Source: Ardenticatenaceae bacterium | GTDB lineage: Bacteria; Chloroflexota; Anaerolineae; Promineifilales; Promineifilaceae | Length of the DNA: 64,000 nucleotides | Direction of reading: 5' to 3' | Assembly: GCA_020634565.1 (NCBI GenBank) | Contig: JACKBN010000002.1 | Location: forward strand, 682,001-746,000 | Part shown: one piece after another, positions 27,225-35,101 of the stretch | How positions within the stretch are numbered: position 1 is the first letter of the stretch | How the letters are laid out: each line of letters starts with the position of its first letter | Made by a program: the position numbers and the translations under genes | The notes under the pieces: generated by a model | The model's database searches: none | What the model was told of the DNA's origin: nothing | The model's input: only the letters and a program-made list of their open reading frames with translations

Positions 27225-28329
27225 TTAAGGTGTGGGTTCTTCGGTCTGGCCCACCTTTTGTTTTAAGTATGCTTCCATAAACTCATCCAAACGGCCGTCT
27301 AGCACCGCCTGGGCATTACCAACTTCATAATTGGTGCGATGATCCTTCACCATTTTGTAGGGATGCAGCACGTAGGAGCGAATCTGGCTGCCCCACGCTG
27401 CATCGACATCTTCACCCTTCAGCGCCGCCATTTCAGCTTCTTGCTTGCGCTGTTCCAGGTCAAAAAGCTGGGCCTTGAGGATTTTCATCGCCACTTCCCG
27501 GTTTTGCGTCAGCGAGCGCTGGTTTTGGCAAGAAACAACAATGCCGGTGGGAATATGGGTGATGCGTACGGCCGTTTCATTCTTCTGCACATGTTGGCCA
27601 CCTGCCCCACTCGCCTTGAACCGGTCAATGCGTAAATCTTTCTCGTCGATATCAATCTCGATGTCTTCCGCCACATCGGGCCACACTTCTACCTTGGCAA
27701 AGGAAGTATGGCGACGGCTGGATGAATCATACGGCGAAATACGAACCAGACGATGCACACCACGCTCAGATTGAAGACGGCCGTAAACATAATTACCCCG
27801 AATCGCCATCATCACACTTTTAATGCCCGCCTCGTCACCAGGGCTTTCATCAACAATATCTACCACCATCTCGTGCGAATCAGCCCAGCGCATAAACATA
27901 CGCTCCAACATCTGCGCCCAATCCTGCGCTTCTGTGCCGCCAGCGCCAGCATGGATTGCCAGAATGCAATTCTCATCATCGTACTCGCCAGAAAAGAGCG
28001 TTTCAAATTCCAGCTTGGCAACCTGCGCTTCCAACAGCTCTGTTTCTCGGGCAAGCTCGGGCAGCAGATCCTCGTCGCCTAACTCCGCCAATTCGGTCGC
28101 ATCGCTTAGACGACGGCTCAATGCCTCCCAAACTGTCACCTGGTCACGCAGCTTCGTCAGCTCACGCATGATAGACTGCGCCTTGGTTGAATCATCCCAA
28201 AAGCCAGGGGCAGCAGCGACCTCCTCTAGCTGGGCAACTTTTAAAGCTTTGGCAGGTACGTCAAAGACGCCTCCGGAGCAAATTTACGGTTTGTTGTAAG
28301 TTGGTTAATTTTTCAGCCAATTCGTCCAT
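27225..28329 (-). CDS. prfB: Peptide chain release factor 2, programmed +1 frameshift
   Basis: RF2 reads UGA and UAA stop codons and releases the peptide. The main frame holds the catalytic GGQ (FKASGAGGQHVQKNE), the codon-recognition loop RISPYDSSSRRHTSF (SPY where SPF is usual) and HAGAGGTEAQDW. The true start is ATG 28329: 22 codons run to CTT followed by in-frame TGA (28263-28261). Shifting one base at CTT-T-GAC opens the long frame that ends at 27225, giving 367 residues, normal for RF2. A CGGAGG stimulator lies three bases before CTT TGA. So RF2 regulates its own level: scarce RF2 means slow UGA reading and more frameshifting. Gene callers that start at the ATG at 28169 lose about 53 residues. 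Confidence 0.97.
28260..28278 (-). promoter_or_regulatory. prfB: prfB programmed frameshift site
   Basis: Minus strand reads CTC CGG AGG CGT CTT TGA C. The Shine-Dalgarno-like CGGAGG, the three-base spacing and the slippery CTT TGA C match the classic autoregulatory RF2 site. Both frames around it encode RF2-like protein: ending NLLRRRL before, starting DVPAKALKVAQLEE after. Confidence 0.96.
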
Positions 28330-28465
28330 ATCCAGGTTTTCCTTCCATTATGGGGTCACAGCGATCTCAAAACGATCCTGCTCACATTAAAAAGCAAAGA
28401 TTTCGCAGATTCAATCATTGAAACCCGCAAAATCTATTTAAGCGTTGCTAAAAATAATGCACAGC

Positions 28466-29368
28466 CTATTCAAACAGGCCGTTAATAAATTGATCCGGGT
28501 CGAAGGGAGCCAAATCTTCAATGCGCTCACCAGTACCAATAAAACGAACCGGCAAACCCAACTCACGGTAAATGGCAAACACCATGCCGCCTTTTGCCGT
28601 ACTGTCCAGCTTGGTAAGAATAACCCCCGTCACATGCACCGATTCTTTGAATTTTTGCGCCTGCACCAAGGCATTTTGCCCGGTTGGCGCATCTAGCACC
28701 AGCAGCACCTCATGCGGTGCGGCGTGCACGCTCTTTTTGCAGACGCCGTACACTTTTTCCAACTCGCGCATCAGGTTAAATTTGGTATGCAAACGACCAG
28801 CAGTGTCGATGATGAGCAAATCGTACCCCCGCGCACGGGCAGCGCGAATGCCATCATAAGCAACCGCACCAGGGTCGGCGTTGGGCTGCCCGGCAATAAC
28901 AGGCACGTTAGCCCGCTCACCCCACACCTTCAGCTGATCAATCGCCGCCGCCCGGAACGTGTCAGCCGCAGCCAGGATAAGCTTACGCCCTTTATTCTGG
29001 TAATGCCGGGCCAACTTGCCAATAGTGGTTGTCTTGCCAGAGCCGTTAACGCCGACAATCATAGCCACGGTGAGCTGACGTGGTGCCTCTAGTTCAAACG
29101 GTGGGGCATCCACCAGCACGCTGCGCAGCTCTTGTTTAAGCGCCTCAGTCAGCTGCTCAGCTTTGTACAGGCCATCTTTTTTGACACGTTCGCGCAATGA
29201 CTCAACGACAGCCAGGGTGGTAGATACACCCACATCTGCCTGTACCAAAAGGGCTTCCAAATCTTCCCAGGTTTCTTCGGTAATATCACCCGTACCCAAC
29301 ACATTGGCAATCTGGCCAAAAACGGTGTTGCGAGTACGGCTTAATGAATCTCGAATACTTTTAAACAA
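28466..29368 (-). CDS. ftsY: Signal recognition particle receptor
   Basis: The 300-aa GTPase has the N domain (helical, residues 1-85), then the G domain with G1 GVNGSGKTTTIGKLA (about 109), the SRP-family insertion AADTFRAAAIDQL, G3 DTAGRLHTK, G4 TKLDSTAKGG and the closing GTGERIEDLAPFDPDQFI. It docks ribosome-SRP complexes at the membrane for co-translational insertion. It lacks the long acidic A domain of E. coli FtsY and is close to the short NG form common in many phyla. The start is TTG with AAGGA eight bases upstream. It follows the Zn-ribbon gene at 29398 by 29 bases. Confidence 0.97.
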   Translation of the reverse strand: MFKSIRDSLSRTRNTVFGQIANVLGTGDITEETWEDLEALLVQADVGVSTTLAVVESLRERVKKDGLYKAEQLTEALKQELRSVLVDAPPFELEAPRQLTVAMIVGVNGSGKTTTIGKLARHYQNKGRKLILAAADTFRAAAIDQLKVWGERANVPVIAGQPNADPGAVAYDGIRAARARGYDLLIIDTAGRLHTKFNLMRELEKVYGVCKKSVHAAPHEVLLVLDAPTGQNALVQAQKFKESVHVTGVILTKLDSTAKGGMVFAIYRELGLPVRFIGTGERIEDLAPFDPDQFINGLFE

Positions 29369-29397
29369 CGGTTATTCCTTTTTGCTTTGCTAACTTG

Positions 29398-29961
29398 TTA
29401 CCCTTTGTAGGGATCTCTATCGGTAAGATAAGCAGTTAACCGATTCCCGTTAGGATGTTCCGCTAACCAATGACGAATCGATTTGATTTTTTCGTAATCT
29501 TCTGGCCCAAAAAGCTCTACATACATGTTCTCAAATCGCTGCTGCATCTCTTTGCCACGCAATTTTTCCTGCCACGCTTCGGTAAAGAAAATATTGATTT
29601 GCTTGTGCAAATTTTGAGCCTGCAAAGTTTGCCACTCGTTTCTATCAAACCAAATTCCGTTGCAGCTGCTGCACCTGTCAAGATGAAATTTACGATTTGG
29701 CCAAATTTGAAACCGCCGTAAAAAACGGCCGCAATCCGGGCACAATATTGCCTTGTTGTTATCGGCCACCGGATAAGGTGTGTCAAACTCGTGGGCTAAG
29801 TCAATTTCAGGGAGGGGATAGCTAAAATTGGGTGCCAGCCACGTCAAATATTCATTGGCAGAAACCCACAAGCCGTGACAATTGGAACAGCTAAATGCCG
29901 GTAAATTTGCTTCTAGTAAGGTACGGTTTAACGGTGTTGAACAGAGGGGACAATGCTTCAT
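29398..29961 (-). CDS. Double TFIIB-type zinc-ribbon protein
   Basis: The 187-aa soluble protein has two zinc ribbons of the zf-TFIIB pattern. The first is CPLCSTPLNRTLLEANLPAFSC..C (residues 4-29, followed by HGLWVSANEY). The second is CPDCGRFLRRFQ ... CSSCNGIWFDRNEW (about residues 74-112). The end of each ribbon, C-x-G-L/I-W-x-x-x-x-E, is the family mark. The last ~70 residues are helical and charged. Members bind zinc, and their roles are mostly unknown. It precedes ftsY closely on the same strand. The 220 bases upstream, to xseB, hold no gene that I can see. Confidence 0.85.
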   Translation of the reverse strand: MKHCPLCSTPLNRTLLEANLPAFSCSNCHGLWVSANEYLTWLAPNFSYPLPEIDLAHEFDTPYPVADNNKAILCPDCGRFLRRFQIWPNRKFHLDRCSSCNGIWFDRNEWQTLQAQNLHKQINIFFTEAWQEKLRGKEMQQRFENMYVELFGPEDYEKIKSIRHWLAEHPNGNRLTAYLTDRDPYKG

Positions 29962-30184
29962 TTTTGTGATCCTTTTGTGCCTGGTTTCATTTTAGTTTTG
30001 GAAAAACGCATTGGTTTCTATACGTCCAAAACCCCAAATGAGTGCAAAAAAAGACAGCTTTCCCTCGACTATTCAACTAGATTAAAAATGACAACAGCGC
30101 CATTGGCGTGAAACATTTACGTCCAAGCTCTGTACGGTTTACCGAAATGAGTATAACGATTGTTGGGGGGGCTGACAATTGGCG

Positions 30185-30406
30185 TTAAAGGTCCAACTCG
30201 ACAATCTCGCCATCGGTGGTGAGCTGTTCAATGCGGAGTGCGGCCGTTTCTAACTGTACATTGCACTGCTGAGCCAACTTTTGTCCTTTCTCAAACAGAT
30301 CCAGCGATGCCTCCAGATTAAGATCGCCGGTTTCCAACTGAGCTACAATCTTCTCTAACTCAGCCAAGGCATCTTCAAACGATAATTTTTCTGCTTCTTC
30401 ACTCAT
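30185..30406 (-). CDS. xseB: Exodeoxyribonuclease VII small subunit
   Basis: The 73-aa helical protein reads LSFEDALAELEKIVAQLE, then LNLEASLDLFEKGQKLAQQC, which is the XseB pattern. It joins several copies to one XseA to form the single-strand exonuclease. It is the last gene of the run xseA, dehydrogenase, Nudix, xseB; the gap to the Nudix gene is 30 bases, and a TTTTCTCC-complement (GGAGAAAA) site precedes the ATG. Having both subunits in one operon with two metabolic genes between them is odd but supports co-expression. Confidence 0.95.
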   Translation of the reverse strand: MSEEAEKLSFEDALAELEKIVAQLETGDLNLEASLDLFEKGQKLAQQCNVQLETAALRIEQLTTDGEIVELDL

Positions 30407-30436
30407 TATTTTCTCCAGAATTGAACACGGATAAAT

Positions 30437-30895
30437 TTACCATTGGCCCGCTTCTGCTTGCGTACGGCCGTTCAAATATTCCGCAACTCGGTGGCGGGTG
30501 CCATGGGACGCATCTGGTGGCAGCTGGCGCAGAGGAAAGCGCTGCACGGCTCGAATTTCGGCCTTATCAGTCTGGCCCAGGGTGAAGTTTTGGCAGCAAA
30601 ACACAGCAATGTGATCGCTTTTAGACATGGCAATATTGCTGTACAGGCCAAACAAGCTTACCTCTTGCAGATCTGCGCCCAACTCTTCACGCGCTTCACG
30701 ACGTACGGCCGTTTCCAAACTTTCATTTCGCTTTGCCCCACCGCCCGGCAAGAACCAGCCGTGCTGGTAACTGTGCTGCACTAGCCAAATTGACTCTTCT
30801 TCAATGAGCATCACCTTGACGCCAATGGTAATCGGCCGAAAGATGAGCCAGTAAAGGCGAGCCAGCAGATAAAGAATGCGCCATTTAATACTCAA
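30437..30895 (-). CDS. Nudix hydrolase
   Basis: The 152-aa protein has the full Nudix box GGGAKRNESLETAVRREAREELG (about residues 50-72, with the RExxEELG core). It also has a hydrophobic N-terminal helix (ILYLLARLYWLIFRPITIG, residues 7-25) that may attach it to the membrane. These enzymes cleave nucleoside diphosphates linked to another group; the substrate is not readable here. The start is TTG and overlaps the TGA of the dehydrogenase gene (TTGA), so translation is coupled. The next ATG is about 27 codons further in and would remove the hydrophobic helix. Confidence 0.92.
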   Translation of the reverse strand: MSIKWRILYLLARLYWLIFRPITIGVKVMLIEEESIWLVQHSYQHGWFLPGGGAKRNESLETAVRREAREELGADLQEVSLFGLYSNIAMSKSDHIAVFCCQNFTLGQTDKAEIRAVQRFPLRQLPPDASHGTRHRVAEYLNGRTQAEAGQW

Positions 30896-31872
30896 CTTAG
30901 CTGCTCCGCATTGAGGGCGTTGGGTGGCGTATTGCCCGCCAGTCCAGCGATGAGGTTGGTTACGGCCGTTTCCACCATTTTCTCTCTCGTTTCCCCCGTC
31001 GCGCTGCCCAGGTGAGGCGCCACCACCAATCGCTCATGATAGTCCGCCAGCCCCGGCGTCATCTGCGGCTCCGCTTCAAAAACGTCCAGCGCCGCGCCCC
31101 AAATGATGCCTTCACGCAGCGCCGTCAGCAAATCATCTTCCTTGACGACAGGGCCACGCGCCGTGTTGATGAGACAGGCGGTCGGTTTCATCTGGCGCAA
31201 AGTGTCTAGCGTAAACAGATGGCGTGTTTCCGGCGTCAGCGGCACGTTGATGCTCACAAAATCGCTTTGGCGCAGCAGCTCTGGCAGGCTTACTTTTTGC
31301 GCGCCGAGAGATTGTGCAACGGCCGTTTTCTCACTGTTGGCTGTGTACAAAACCTTCATGCCAAACCCCAACGCCCCGCGACGAGCCACCGCGGCGCCAA
31401 TGCGCCCCATCCCCACAATGCCCAACGTTTTGCCATACACGTCTAATCCCAACAGCGGCGGGAACATTTCAAACTTTTCGTACTTGCCCGCCCGCATAAA
31501 CGCATCCGCCTCCGGGATGCGGCGAGCCAGGGCCAGCAGCAAGGCAAAAGCGTGGTCGGCGGTCGTTTCGGTAAGCACATCTGGCGTGTTGCTAACCAGG
31601 ATGCCGCGTTCGGTAGCGGCGGGCACGTCGATGTTGTCGTAGCCGACGGCCACATTGGCGATCATTTTCAGATTTGGTGCGACGTCGAGTACGGCCGTAT
31701 CCACCCGATCCGTCAGCAAACAAACCAAACCCTCAGCCGAGCGAACGGCCGTTTGCAGTTCAGCGGGCGTCATCGGTTCGGTCTCATTGCGATAGATCAC
31801 GTCATGCCCGGCCTCGCGCAATGTCTGCACGCCTGCTTCGCCAATATGCTGTGTTACAAAAACCTTTGCCAT
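30892..31872 (-). CDS. D-2-hydroxyacid dehydrogenase (glyoxylate/hydroxypyruvate reductase-like)
   Basis: The 326-aa protein has the family's split fold: catalytic domain residues 1-100 and 285-326, nucleotide domain between. Visible marks are VAVGYDNIDVPAA, the NAD loop GIVGMGRIGAAVA, the catalytic Arg in NTARGPVVKEDDL, the Glu in DVFEAEP and the His in PHLGSATGETREKM. Among relatives, GyaR/GRHPR-type glyoxylate and hydroxypyruvate reductases fit best. I start at ATG 31872, with AAGGA eight bases upstream; an in-frame TTG five codons earlier lacks such a site. It lies between xseA and the Nudix gene in one operon. The 45 bases to xseA contain a run of AATCTGTG-type words also seen around the GxxExxY gene. 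Confidence 0.93.
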   Translation of the reverse strand: MAKVFVTQHIGEAGVQTLREAGHDVIYRNETEPMTPAELQTAVRSAEGLVCLLTDRVDTAVLDVAPNLKMIANVAVGYDNIDVPAATERGILVSNTPDVLTETTADHAFALLLALARRIPEADAFMRAGKYEKFEMFPPLLGLDVYGKTLGIVGMGRIGAAVARRGALGFGMKVLYTANSEKTAVAQSLGAQKVSLPELLRQSDFVSINVPLTPETRHLFTLDTLRQMKPTACLINTARGPVVKEDDLLTALREGIIWGAALDVFEAEPQMTPGLADYHERLVVAPHLGSATGETREKMVETAVTNLIAGLAGNTPPNALNAEQLS

Positions 31873-31931
31873 CTCGAAATCCTTCAAATGGGACGCGGAT
31901 TAAAATCTGTGCAATCTGCCTAATCTGTAGC

Positions 31932-33155
31932 TTACTCTTTTTCGGAAACCGTTACACCAAACTGGCCATCACGCACCTGGACAGTGAGCGAATCGCCGCT
32001 TTGAACGGCAGCGGGGGTACGAATAATACGGCCGTCTCCATCCCGCACAATCGCATAGCCTCGCTCCAAAGTCGCCGTGGGGCTAACGGCCGTTAGCCGC
32101 GTTTGCAGCAAATTTAGGCGGTGGTCCGATTGGTCCAGCCGCCGCTGCATGGCGCGCTCCAGCCGAGCTTGCCAGCCATCCAATCGCTGCCGGTTCCCCG
32201 CAATGCCCACCCGCGGACTCAAATGGTTGAGCGATCGCTTGAGCGTTTGCACCTGCCAACGATATTGCCCGATGCGCTCCAAAACGAGATTGCGCATCTG
32301 CTGCTGGACGGTGGTGAAATACGGCCGTAACTCACTCACATCCGGCACCGCCAGCTCCGCCGCCGCCGAGGGCGTGGGCGCGCGCAAATCGGCCACAAAA
32401 TCAGCGATCGTGAAATCCACCTCATGCCCCACCCCGCTGATAACAGGATGCTGCGCCGCAAAAATGGCCCGCGCCACCCCCTCATCGTTAAACGCCCACA
32501 AATCTTCCATCGAGCCGCCACCCCGCGCCACGATGATGGTATCGATGTCAGTACGGCCGTCTAGCCAGCGCAGCGCCCGCACAATTTGCGGCGGCGCCTC
32601 AGCCCCCTGCACCAGCGTCGGCGCGATGAGCACAGACACCAGCGGATAACGGCGGCGCAGCACGTTGATGATGTCCCGCAAAGCGGCCGCATCCGCCGAG
32701 GTGACAATGCCAATCTTCTTGGGAAATGGGGGAATGGGTTTCTTAAATTCAGCGTCAAACAAGCCTTCGTCGGACAGTTTGGCTTTGAGCGCTTCAAAAG
32801 CGGCAGCCAGGTCGCCCTGCCCCACGGGGGACATCTGCTCGGCGTAGAGTTGGTACACGCCGCTGGCCTCGTAAACGGAAATACGGCCGTTTACCACCAC
32901 CGCGTCTCCATCCTGCGGCTGCGCTTTCAGCCGCTCCGCCGCACTGCGCCACATCACGCACTTTAGCTGCGCCTTCTCATCCTTCAGCGTAAAGTACAAA
33001 TGCCCCGACCGGGCGCGGGAAAAGTTGGAAATCTCGCCGCTCACTTCCAAATCTTGCAGGCGGTAATCAATCTCAAACAGTTCGCGAATGTATTGGGTTA
33101 ACTCAGAAACGGACCACGAGTCTGAGGAAAAGCTGGTACTGCGTAAAAATGCCAT
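31932..33155 (-). CDS. xseA: Exodeoxyribonuclease VII large subunit
   Basis: The 407-aa protein starts with an OB fold (SVSELTQYIRELFEIDYRLQDLEVSGEISNF... in overlapping parts, residues 15-110). The nuclease core follows: FPKKIGIVTSADAAALRDI, ARGGGSMEDLWAFNDE, ISGVGHEVDFTIADFVAD and APTPSAAAELAVP. A coiled coil and the ALERGYAIVRD segment close it. Exo VII degrades single-stranded DNA from either end. It heads the operon ending in xseB. Four or five ACGGCCGT copies fall inside it, so the palindrome tolerates this housekeeping gene better than rpoC. A REP hairpin sits just upstream, at 33168-33221. Confidence 0.97.
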   Translation of the reverse strand: MAFLRSTSFSSDSWSVSELTQYIRELFEIDYRLQDLEVSGEISNFSRARSGHLYFTLKDEKAQLKCVMWRSAAERLKAQPQDGDAVVVNGRISVYEASGVYQLYAEQMSPVGQGDLAAAFEALKAKLSDEGLFDAEFKKPIPPFPKKIGIVTSADAAALRDIINVLRRRYPLVSVLIAPTLVQGAEAPPQIVRALRWLDGRTDIDTIIVARGGGSMEDLWAFNDEGVARAIFAAQHPVISGVGHEVDFTIADFVADLRAPTPSAAAELAVPDVSELRPYFTTVQQQMRNLVLERIGQYRWQVQTLKRSLNHLSPRVGIAGNRQRLDGWQARLERAMQRRLDQSDHRLNLLQTRLTAVSPTATLERGYAIVRDGDGRIIRTPAAVQSGDSLTVQVRDGQFGVTVSEKE

Positions 33156-33167
33156 AATCTTCTAAAT

Positions 33168-33221
33168 TTTTCCCGGAAACTGTCCTAATGAATGTTGGCA
33201 TTCCAGAAGTTTCCGGGAAAA
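33168..33221. repeat. REP-like hairpin, distant copy
   Basis: 14-bp perfect arms (33168-33181 and 33208-33221) with the same CCCGGAAACT core as the RAYT-linked REPs 31 kb away. Here the loop is 26 bases and contains a small internal hairpin (GAATG/CATTC). It lies between the xseA start and the tag-like gene stop and may terminate the latter. Confidence 0.88.
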
Positions 33222-33226
33222 TCATG

Positions 33227-33697
33227 TTACTTGTTTTCGTTTTGGGCGCGCCATTCGTGGTATTCTGGCACATCTTCGCCTACGGACCAAAAGAAGAAGT
33301 AAGCGCCCATCGGCCCCATGAATTTGAACTTCTTGCAGAACTGCTTCTCGCGCTTGGCATACGGCTGACCGTCCATAGTGCGCAGGTAGTTATGGAAGGA
33401 ACCATGCTCAGCGATGAGGTCCTGGCAGATGCGGGCGTTGCGGATAGTGGCTTCGATTTTACGGCCGTTCCGCACAATCCCCTTATCCTCTACCAATCGC
33501 TCCACATCCTCAGGCGTAAACGCCGCCACCTTGTCCACATCAAACTCGGCAAAAGCCCGCTGAAAGCCGGGCCATTTGCTGCGAATCACTTTCCAGCTAA
33601 ATCCAGCCTGGAACACCGCTTGCGTGATCTTTTCCAAATAACCAGCATCATTTTCCGGTACGATCCGGGGTGGAATTTCATACTGAGGTTCAGACAC
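33227..33697 (-). CDS. tag: DNA-3-methyladenine glycosylase I-like protein
   Basis: The ~156-aa helical protein matches Tag in EDVERLVEDKGIVRNGRKIEATIRNAR, written here in two parts as EDVERLVEDKG and IVRNGRKIEA (HhH-GPD region). It also has QAGFSWKVIRSKWPGFQRAF and the closing FKFMGPMGAYFFFW. Tag removes 3-methyladenine from alkylated DNA. Unlike E. coli Tag, the N-terminal Cys-Trp and the C-terminal His/Cys that hold zinc are not evident, so this is a divergent, zinc-free-looking relative. I start at GTG 33697, which has AAGGAG six bases upstream. An upstream ATG at 33778 lacks a ribosome site and adds an atypical N-terminus. About 300 bases upstream, to rsfS, hold no other gene. Confidence 0.8.
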   Translation of the reverse strand: MSEPQYEIPPRIVPENDAGYLEKITQAVFQAGFSWKVIRSKWPGFQRAFAEFDVDKVAAFTPEDVERLVEDKGIVRNGRKIEATIRNARICQDLIAEHGSFHNYLRTMDGQPYAKREKQFCKKFKFMGPMGAYFFFWSVGEDVPEYHEWRAQNENK

Positions 33698-33994
33698 GAG
33701 CATCTCCTTTATCATAGCTGCGGACTCTTTCCGCGCAAAGGGAGCGCAATTAGAAACTGCGGCTACCATCAACTCCATAGAACATTCGCTCTAATTGTAA
33801 GCGCCCCTGCCCCATGTGGCAACCGCAGCTTGTCAGCAGTTCCAGCTCCATGCTACAATCGCATCAGCTTATATCTGTCTAAAAATGCCATAGAGGTCAA
33901 AGAGAAACTGAGAATCAAGTCATCACCTCATAATCCTCTGTAATCTCTGTGGCAAATATCCAGAAAGACAGTAGGAAAACCTGGAGGTGAAAGT

Positions 33995-34342
33995 CTGGAA
34001 AGTTTAGAATTAGCTCATTTGCTAGTGGATACGATTGTAGATAAAAAAGGCAGCGAGATTACGCTGCTGGATTTACGGGAACAAGCTGTCTTCGCCGATT
34101 ATTTCCTCATTTGCAGCGGCGACAACGACCGTCAGCTGCGGGCCATGGCCAACAGCATCGCTCAGGATGCCAAACAAAAAGCCAAAGCACGAGCCAGAAG
34201 CATTGAAGGCGATCCGGAATCTGGCTGGGTACTCGTGGATTTTGGCGATTTGCTCGTCCACTTATTTTCCCCCGACATGCGCCACTACTACGATTTGGAA
34301 GGCTTGTGGGACAACGCCCACGTTGTCATGCGGATGCAATAA
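33995..34342 (+). CDS. rsfS: Ribosomal silencing factor RsfS
   Basis: The protein matches the RsfS/Iojap family: VDTIVDKKGSEITLLDLR, FADYFLICSGDNDRQLRAMA and GWVLVDFGDLLVHLF, ending near YYDLEGLW. It binds uL14 on the large ribosomal subunit and blocks subunit joining in starvation. The family usually begins MxSLELA. Here that sequence, ESLELAHLLV, is encoded directly after a CTG at 33995, which has GGAGG seven bases upstream, while no ATG or GTG is available in frame. The alternative TTG at 34019 lacks a ribosome site and would cut the conserved first helix. I therefore call CTG as the start, with moderate confidence. A strong terminator follows. Confidence 0.9.
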   Translation: MESLELAHLLVDTIVDKKGSEITLLDLREQAVFADYFLICSGDNDRQLRAMANSIAQDAKQKAKARARSIEGDPESGWVLVDFGDLLVHLFSPDMRHYYDLEGLWDNAHVVMRMQ

Positions 34343-34370
34343 TTTCCACCCAAAAGCATTAAAAAACCAA

Positions 34371-34407
34371 AAGCCCGACCATGTCTTGAACAGGTCGGGC
34401 TTTTTTG
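34371..34407 (+). terminator. Intrinsic terminator after rsfS
   Basis: Stem AAGCCCGACC/GGTCGGGCTT with a 12-base loop and a T6 run on the plus strand. Confidence 0.92.
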
Positions 34408-34502
34408 ATCAACTTACAATTGTCATTCTGAGTAAAACAAAGAATCCCGACCAAGTTGCATGGGATTCTTCATTTCGCCACGCTCCATTCAGAATGACGA
34501 AT

Positions 34503-34952
34503 TTATTCGCAGATCCAGCTTTCGGTGGCGCGGGTCCAACTCACAAGTTCTTCTGGCTTGAAGAAGAGGTTGGCCTCTTTAACGCCATTCTCTGGGCTGT
34601 CGGAGCCGTGCACCAGGTTACGGCCGATTTCCATGCCGAAGTCGCCGCGGATGCTGCCGGGAGCAGCCTCTACGGGCTTGGTGGCGCCAATGGTGGACCG
34701 GGCAGCGGCAATGGCATCTTTGCCTTCCCATACCATCGCCAGCACGGGTCCGGAGGTGATGTAGGAAACGAGATCGTTGAAGAACGGCCGTTCCTTATGC
34801 ACCGCGTAATGTTGGTTGGCCAACTCTTCGCTCATCTGGATGAACTTCATCCCCAGCAGTTTCAGGCCACGCCGCTCAAAACGGCTCACAATTTCACCCA
34901 TCAGACCGCGCTGTACGCCGTCTGGTTTTACCAAGATTAATGTACGTTCCAT
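34503..34952 (-). CDS. ndk: Nucleoside diphosphate kinase
   Basis: The 149-aa protein starts MERTLILVKPDGVQRGLMG. It holds the phospho-His motif NLVHGSDSPENG near residue 117, with the usual RPFF and ATxPxxAAPGSIRGDFG segments in between. It passes gamma-phosphates from ATP to other nucleoside diphosphates through the His. I start at ATG 34952, preceded by GGAG; eleven codons of extra open frame upstream are not part of the family. The C-terminus (VSWTRATESWICE) is of normal length. It stands alone, downstream of the terminator of the acidic TPR gene. Confidence 0.97.
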   Translation of the reverse strand: MERTLILVKPDGVQRGLMGEIVSRFERRGLKLLGMKFIQMSEELANQHYAVHKERPFFNDLVSYITSGPVLAMVWEGKDAIAAARSTIGATKPVEAAPGSIRGDFGMEIGRNLVHGSDSPENGVKEANLFFKPEELVSWTRATESWICE

Positions 34953-34983
34953 GTCTATCACTCCATTTGTTGATTTTTGACGC

Positions 34984-35021
34984 AAAAAAAGGCAGCTTGC
35001 TCAAGCTTCGCTGCCTTTTCC
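34984..35021 (-). terminator. Intrinsic terminator of the giant TPR gene
   Basis: Stem AAAAGGCAGC/GCTGCCTTTT with AAGCTTGAGCAAGCT-type loop; seven T follow on the minus strand. It separates the 35102-41614 gene from ndk. Confidence 0.92.
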
Positions 35022-35101
35022 AATTTGTAACTTACTTATGTTGTCACAAAAGGTGACAAATGTAATTGTCACCCAAAGCGATTAAATCCGCAAGCCGCAG
35101 C

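Noticed and set aside
29962..30184. Possible small gene or RNA between xseB and the zinc-ribbon gene
   Set aside because: No coherent frame, hairpin or promoter pair could be supported.
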